A DNA stretch of 64,000 nt from Uranotaenia lowii (taxonomy: Eukaryota > Arthropoda > Insecta > Diptera > Culicidae), in NCBI RefSeq assembly GCF_029784155.1, contig NC_073692.1, forward strand, positions 322,769,906 through 322,833,905. Reading direction: 5' to 3'. This document shows, one piece after another, positions 58,741 to 64,000 of this stretch. Numbering within the stretch: the stretch's first letter is position 1; the number at the start of each line of letters is the position of its first letter. The notes beneath the pieces were generated by a model. That model saw nothing but the letters and a program-made list of their open reading frames with translations. It did no database searches and was not told the origin of the DNA. The translations under genes were made by a program, and so were the position numbers.

Positions 58741-61290
58741 TTTCCGGTGAATGGTTTAAAAAACGTTGAGTTTATTTCGTCAGATTGTTTGTATGGGCTC
58801 AACAATTATTATATGAAGAAATAATTTATACATTTTTTTTGTAAATGTTGAACGTTTGCACTTACTCAAGTGTACCTTCTCAACTGAAAATTCCTCCGGA
58901 AAATGCATATCCTCACTTTTTACATATTATCTATTTCAAAGGACAGGCTCTTGTTCAGTTCATGTGTTTGATCATTTTTATTGGATTTTGTTGTGGTTCT
59001 GAAAAATCAATAGATGTTATTATTATGTCTTCTATCACTAACTAAATCACTAATCACTAATCGTACTTCCACAGCCAGAACTTATGTCTGAGTCCCAAAG
59101 AATAATAAGAGTACGTTATTATTCTTCTTGTCTTCGTTTATGCCTTTCATCATTTTAACATAAAATGGTTGGGCCTACCATGGAGCAGAGAACGCAGAGA
59201 CATCTGGAACACAGGAACATGAAGAAACGTGGACCACCAGTACCATACGTTTCAAATGGGCAATATCGTTGGAAGCATGCTAAGAAAAATGCTCCTTGAT
59301 GAAAAATCCATGCGTAATGTGAAGCAAATAAGACCTTTCTTCTGCGGCTGGAAATGATTTATTTCGTACACAGAAATCACAAAACTTTCGAATAAATTCA
59401 TTTAAAAAATATTAAGTGAACAATGAAAGGATTTTGAAATACTAAGAATTATTTTTCTTGGTTGTTTTGGATTTCAGTGTACAATCATTTCTGGTCATCG
59501 ACCAAGGATAAAGCGCCTTCACTCGCTCTTGAAAATAAAAAAGAAACGGAAAACATTAATCGAACATAAAACCTTTCGAGGTTTGTTTACAGCTCGAAAG
59601 GTTTTTTCAAATATTTAATCCTTATAAACGAGATATATCGATTATATTACCTTGAAAGCGCCCCATTAATCATCTGCTTTCAATTTTTAACGTGAATTTC
59701 TTACTTAAGATATAATTAATAACAATTGAATCTGCAAGAAAGTCTCGACTGTTTATAAAAGATAAAAAAAACTCTTTATTACCTTATTGCGTGAGTTTAG
59801 AATTATTAAGAATAATTATCTTAGTGCAGCTGCTGGGAATTTAAGAGAAATCCGGAAACGCGTTTAAAGTTTTGAGAAACTTTATCTGCATCTCACTGGG
59901 GTACATGTAAACCATGAACAATACTCGGCTGCTTTGCCAATTATCTCTAGAGCTCTATCAGGAAATGGCTAAAGAAATAAGTCATAGTAAGATAGAAACA
60001 GGCAACGTTTTTAATCGAAAATACAAGCGTAGGGAAATCACAACAAAACCAAATTTCTTTGCGGATACCAACGAGGACAAAAATGTTTGAAGCTTTCGTT
60101 TAAGCATGTTAAGAATGATTGCTTAGTTTGGTACTTGTTTTGTGTCAAAGATTTCAATTTTTTAGTCACGCCTTGTATAAAATCCACTGAGCATTAATCT
60201 GCATTTGCCCTTCTATCGAAAAGTTACTCCCAATCACATGGAAAATTTCCATAACTTAATGAATGTTTAATACCTAATATAACATAGGTGTACCACCACT
60301 AAAATACAGTGAAAACAGCTAACTTGAGAAGAAAGGAGAGGCAAAAGAGAGTGTAAGATATTAAAATAATTTCGGCCCGAATAGATTTTACGCAACTTGT
60401 GCAAATGGTTGCTAATGTATGGAGACCTTAAAGTGTTTAACGCTTGCTGTGATCAAAATGCAATTTAGACCAAAAAGAGAGCAAACATTCACACAACCGC
60501 TGCTACAATCAATCACGTCTTTCTTCACTTTGACGGGTTCTGATCTGTACCTACATATTTGAAGAAGTTATAGTAAATATGACAAACTAATGATAGATAT
60601 TATCTGCATGAGTTAGGTATATTGAGATAAAAATTACATATAGGAACAAGCTCACCGGGGTTTCCTTCAATAGCAAATAGTCGCTCGCTCCCTGTTCCCG
60701 TCCTTCAAACAGGTTTCGATTCTTGGAACTCCTAAATTTTCGCTTTTCACATTTTTCACTAGATATGTTTTGGAAAATGCACCAATGTACTTATTTTTGA
60801 ATTATACTCTAATTTTAAACCATTAGCATCACTAGCATCATTAGCATTAGTGCACTACGTCAAAGTTCTTAATAACCAAACCACCAAACTTTATTTGGCC
60901 AAGTTTCCAGTATACACACAAATTATTTTTCTATTGCCAGTCCATTTTCCTAAATTCTTCTCGTTAGTTGATTGTGGACGGCTTGTTTGAAAATTTAAAC
61001 CAAATCATACCCGCCGGGTCTTAATGAAAAGATAGGATTTCACTCGCGTTAAAATATAATGAGCTCGTTCGGAACTAAACGCTCCACCACCATATTGATT
61101 CACAAATCTTAAAGTTAATTTTCTCAGATTTTGCTAATCACTGATTTGTATTGTCATCACTTTTTCAAACATAAATTTACTTTTCACTTTGAATTAGGCA
61201 TGGTACCCGAAACGAAAATGAAAATCGTAGCACCTGCTTCTGTCATTGGGCATTTCTTGCAAATACACCATCTGATTTTTAACAATCTGG
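58741..61290. other. Mostly AT-rich stretch
   Basis: Apart from the small frame at 59165 no gene is supported. A weak tRNA-like stretch (AGGTTTCGATTCTTGG at 60711) lies in a GC-richer patch at 60655-60735 but lacks a clear A box. Confidence 0.35.
59165..59299 (+). CDS. Unrecognised 44-codon frame
   Basis: ATG 59165, TGA 59297-59299. It stands out because the codons are far richer in GC than the neighbourhood and the peptide is basic and non-repetitive (including NMKKRGPPVPYVSNGQYRWK). An AATAAA lies at 59390, about 90 bp after the stop, so it could be a small gene or the last exon of one. A stop precedes the ATG in frame and no clear acceptor site lies just upstream. It could also be a transposon relic. 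Family unknown. Confidence 0.25.
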   Translation: MVGPTMEQRTQRHLEHRNMKKRGPPVPYVSNGQYRWKHAKKNAP

Positions 61291-61540
61291 TTGCACTGCT
61301 GGTCGCAAAGAGAACAACAAAGCTGTTCTCTCTTTTGACTCATGCGGGTGAAAAAAAGGAACGAAATCGTCTACAAAATCTGCAAACATGGCGGGCTTTT
61401 AATCATATCCGACTTAAACCATTTAATCCGACTTCGAGTAACGATTTTTACGACCTTTTACTTGCGTTAGTTGGAATTACGATTCTCAGTAACGTTTTTA
61501 ATGACTTGAGTTATCATTTTTAATACGATTTCATGTTTGC
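61291..61540 (+). repeat. Dispersed repeat copy 2 (pair of 41010-41225), broken by the RTE element
   Basis: It shares CTGCTGGTCGCAAAGAGAAC, ACAAACATGGCG and a GATTTCATGTTT block with the 41-kb copy, in the same order. The match ends at about 61535, where the RTE-type element begins. Confidence 0.5.
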
Positions 61541-64000
61541 TGGGGTCCTCCTCGAGCAATATCCATGTCTCGTGCCCGTAGAGAACAACCGGTCTAATAA
61601 GCGTCATATACAGGTTACACTTCGTGCGAGGGCAAAGTCTTCTCGACCGCAGTTGCTTGTGGAGTCCATAGTAGGCACGACTTCCGCTGATAATTCGCCT
61701 CCGGATCTCACGGCTGGTGTCATTGTCTGCGGTCACCAGTGAGCCGAGATAGACAAAGTCTTCGACTATCTCCAGCTCGTCGCCGTCGATCGTGACCTTG
61801 TTATTACTGGACAAGCGGGTTCGGTCGGTCTCGGATCCGCAGGCCAGCATGTACTTCGTCTTGGACGTATTAATCATCAACCCAATCCTTCCTGCTTCGC
61901 GTTTCAGTTTGCGGTAGATCTCCTCCACCGCCGCAGATGATCTGCCGACTATATCAATGTCATCGGCAAAGCAGATAAGTTGACTGGATCTGTTGAAAAT
62001 CGTGCCCCGCATTTCGCCCACCGCTCGTCGAATAACACCTTCTAGCGCCACGTTGAACATCATGCAGGATAGACTATCACCTTGTCGAAGCCCCCTGCGC
62101 GATTCGAATGAACTCGACAATTCACCCGAAATCCGCACACAGCACTGCGTTCCATCCATCGTCGCCTTGATCAGTCTGATTAGCTTCCCGGAAAAGCCGT
62201 TCTCGTCCATGATTTTCCATAGCTCGTTACGGTCGATCGTGTCGTATGCGGCTTTGAAGTCGATGAATAGATGATGCGTAGGGACTTGGTGTTCACGGCA
62301 TTTTTGGAGGATTTGCCGTAATGTGAATATCTGGTCCGTCGTAGACCGTCCCTCCATGAAGCCGGCCTGATGACTTCCCACGAATCTGTTTGCTTGTGGC
62401 GTGAGGCGGCGGAGTAGGATTCGGGACAACACTTTGTAGGCGGCATTGAGGACAGTGATCGCTCGGTAGTTCTCACAGTCCAATTTGTCGCCCTTCTTGT
62501 AGATGGGGCATATTACCCCTTCCTTCCACTCCTCCGGTAGCTGTTCTATGTCCCAGATCCGGATTATCAACCGGTGTAGGCAATCGGCCAACCTGTCCGG
62601 GCCCATTTTGATGAGTTCAGCTGCGATGCCATCCTTCCCAGCCGACTTGTTTCTATTCAGCTGGCGAATGGCTTCCTTAACTTCACTCGTCGTTGGGAGT
62701 GGCTCCTCTTCGTCGTTGGCTACGCCGGCGATGTACCTTCCCCCACCGTCTTGATCTCCTGCATGTGCGCCGTTCAGGTGTTCATCGAAGTGCTGCTTCC
62801 ACCTTTTGATCACCTCACGATTGTCCGTCAGGATACCCCCGTCCTTATCCCGGCACATTTCGGCTTGCGGCACGAAGCCTTTGCGGGATGCGTTGAGTTT
62901 CTGATAGAACTTTCGTGTTTCTTGGGAACGATGCAGCTGCTCCAGCTCCTCGAGCTCCTCCTCCTCCAGGCGGCGCTTTTTCTCCTGGAAAAGTCGAACT
63001 CGCTGCCTCTTCCGCTGTCGGTGATTTTCCACATTTCGACGGGTGCCTCTTTGCACTACTGCCGCCCGCGCGGCATTCTCTTCGTCCATCACCCTCCTAC
63101 ACTCCTCGTCGAACCAGTCGTTCCGTCGAGATCGCTCCACATAACCGATGACGTTCTCCGCAGCACTGTTGATGGCTGTTTTGATGGTATCCCAACAGTC
63201 CTCGAGAGGGGCTTCGTCAAGCTCGCCCTCTGCCGGCAGCGCTGCTTCGACCGTTTGCGCGTAGTCTGCCGCGACCTCAGGTTGCTTCAGTCGCGCGATA
63301 TTTAACCGAGGCGGGCGCCGGTTTCGCGTGTTGTTCACTACGGAGAGTTTTGGGCGCATCTTCACCATCACCAGATAATGGTCCGACTCGATGTTGGCGC
63401 CCCGACAGGATCTGACGTCGATGATGTCTGAGAAGTGCCGGCTGTCGATCAAAACGTGGTCGATCTGTGATTGAGTTTGGCACGGTGATCTCCAGGTGTA
63501 CTTGTGTGGGAGGCGGTGCTGAAAAAAGGTACTACGTACGGCCATTCGTTTGGAGGCGGCGAAATCAATGAGTCTGAGGCCGTTTTCGTTGTTCAGCTGG
63601 TGCGCGCTGAACCTTCCAATTGTCGGTTTAAATTCCTCCTCCTGGCCGACCTGAGCATTGAAATCCCCGATGACGATCTTGATATCATGTTTTGGGCAAC
63701 GGTCGTATTCACGCTCCAGCTGCGCGTAGAATTCGTCTTTGTCGTCACCGGTACTTCCGAGGTGAGGGCTGTGCACGTTGATGATGCTGATGTTGAAGAA
63801 CCGGCCCTTGATTCTCAACCGGCACATTCGTGAGTTGATCGGCCACCACCCGATCACGCGCTTTTGCATCTTTCCCATCACTATAAAAGCTGTTCCAAGC
63901 TCGTGTGTGTTGCCGCAGCTCTGGTAGATGGCACGACCATCTGGATACGTTCGTACCGTGGAGCCCTTCCAGCATACCTCCTGCAGCGCTACGATGTCGA
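61467..64000 (-). CDS. RTE-type retrotransposon ORF: AP endonuclease and reverse transcriptase, nearly intact, partial at both ends
   Basis: The frame is open from the right edge to a stop at 61467, more than 840 codons, and is much richer in GC than its flanks. At the edge it already reads DIVALQEVCW, so only a short N-terminus is missing. Endonuclease: NVHSPHLG, IGDFNAQVG, YTWRSP, QIDHVLID, ESDHYLV. A charged linker with coiled-coil-like Glu/Arg runs (EEELEELEQLHRS) follows. Reverse transcriptase: NKSAGKDGIAAELIK, WKEGVICPIYKKGD, YRAITVLN, motif A FIDFKAAYD, GLRQGDSLS, motif C CFADD, then VYLGSLVTAD and SGSRAYYGL. All catalytic Asp residues seen are present. The C-terminus is abnormal: after YGHETWILLEED the frame enters unrelated DNA at about 61540 and stops 24 codons later, so the true C-terminus and 3' UTR are gone. 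It is the youngest-looking coding sequence here but cannot be complete. Confidence 0.9.
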   Translation of the reverse strand, partial: DIVALQEVCWKGSTVRTYPDGRAIYQSCGNTHELGTAFIVMGKMQKRVIGWWPINSRMCRLRIKGRFFNISIINVHSPHLGSTGDDKDEFYAQLEREYDRCPKHDIKIVIGDFNAQVGQEEEFKPTIGRFSAHQLNNENGLRLIDFAASKRMAVRSTFFQHRLPHKYTWRSPCQTQSQIDHVLIDSRHFSDIIDVRSCRGANIESDHYLVMVKMRPKLSVVNNTRNRRPPRLNIARLKQPEVAADYAQTVEAALPAEGELDEAPLEDCWDTIKTAINSAAENVIGYVERSRRNDWFDEECRRVMDEENAARAAVVQRGTRRNVENHRQRKRQRVRLFQEKKRRLEEEELEELEQLHRSQETRKFYQKLNASRKGFVPQAEMCRDKDGGILTDNREVIKRWKQHFDEHLNGAHAGDQDGGGRYIAGVANDEEEPLPTTSEVKEAIRQLNRNKSAGKDGIAAELIKMGPDRLADCLHRLIIRIWDIEQLPEEWKEGVICPIYKKGDKLDCENYRAITVLNAAYKVLSRILLRRLTPQANRFVGSHQAGFMEGRSTTDQIFTLRQILQKCREHQVPTHHLFIDFKAAYDTIDRNELWKIMDENGFSGKLIRLIKATMDGTQCCVRISGELSSSFESRRGLRQGDSLSCMMFNVALEGVIRRAVGEMRGTIFNRSSQLICFADDIDIVGRSSAAVEEIYRKLKREAGRIGLMINTSKTKYMLACGSETDRTRLSSNNKVTIDGDELEIVEDFVYLGSLVTADNDTSREIRRRIISGSRAYYGLHKQLRSRRLCPRTKCNLYMTLIRPVVLYGHETWILLEEDPSKHEIVLKMITQVIKNVTENRNSN
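61535..64000 (-). mobile_element. RTE-type retrotransposon, 3'-truncated, cut by right window edge
   Basis: The GC-rich coding sequence ends abruptly at about 61535-61545 against AT-rich repeat DNA. The 3' end is missing, whereas retrotransposition normally truncates the 5' end, so a later deletion or rearrangement is likely. It has the same gene order as the element at 1-1659 but is clearly a different family, because the endonuclease sequences differ widely. Confidence 0.85.

Noticed and set aside
60655..60735. tRNA gene
   Set aside because: Only a B-box-like TTTCGATTCTTGG is visible; the A box and paired stems are missing.
61131..61523. 130-codon plus-strand frame as a protein
   Set aside because: The same sequence recurs at 41 kb with frame-breaking indels, so it is non-coding repeat DNA.
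62751..63833. Long plus-strand frames opposite the right-hand RTE ORF (up to 184 codons)
   Set aside because: They are antisense shadows of a GC-rich coding sequence with clear endonuclease and reverse transcriptase motifs.

Overview
This is eukaryotic, AT-rich and gene-poor DNA. It is packed with non-LTR retrotransposons, non-autonomous DNA transposons, foldback elements, tRNA-like modules and microsatellites. The RTE-type elements with an AP-endonuclease N-terminus, the jockey-type fragments and the many short inverted-repeat elements suggest a dipteran insect, most likely a mosquito. That assignment is an inference from repeat style. I found no convincing host protein-coding gene, so the window is probably intergenic or inside a very large intron.

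Layout. 1-1659: 5' end of an RTE-type retrotransposon on the minus strand, with one in-frame stop. 3070-5033: a hAT-type element with an 8-bp target duplication (TSD). 7391-8863: a foldback hAT-type element, also with an 8-bp TSD. 10497-11443: a TA-flanked element with a remnant resembling the psq/pogo DNA-binding domain. 13210-17999: a 4.8-kb hAT-type element with an 8-bp TSD; it holds an array of ~512-bp units that ends in an inverted partial copy, and it hosts a nested TA-flanked element (16714-17689). 20928-22154: a third TA-flanked element of the same style, with a large internal inverted repeat carrying two tRNA-like modules. 22531-24222 and 53948-55915: two decayed LINEs of one family, each lacking the catalytic Asp of reverse transcriptase motif A. 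26170-28540: TIR-bounded or mosaic region. 32736-34659: an inverted-repeat element with a TA-flanked element nested inside. 34848-35847: a TA-flanked element with a repeated TACCGCCCA word. 37152-39797: a possible element bounded by GGCC(C)GTGCGAA ends. 40449-40740: a short insertion with a 21-bp TSD and a (CATA)n tail. 43,000-48,700: inverted and tandem repeats plus a jockey-type fragment. 56278-56827: two strong hairpins. 61467-64000: a largely intact RTE-type ORF running off the right edge.

The most interesting pattern is the set of three TA-flanked elements near 1 kb (10497, 16714, 20928). They share a GGGGARA terminus, and each repeats its own private word through the element: a 'TAAGACGGACAC' word, an 'ATACTTGATCCC' word and a 'CATAATGGGCACC' word. 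One carries a psq-like remnant, which points to pogo-type ancestry. The 34848 element and a fragment near 27,850 follow the same design with other words. The second theme is tRNA-like modules with internal A and B boxes, several of them followed by long T runs. All family names come from reading motifs by eye; nothing was searched or aligned by computer.
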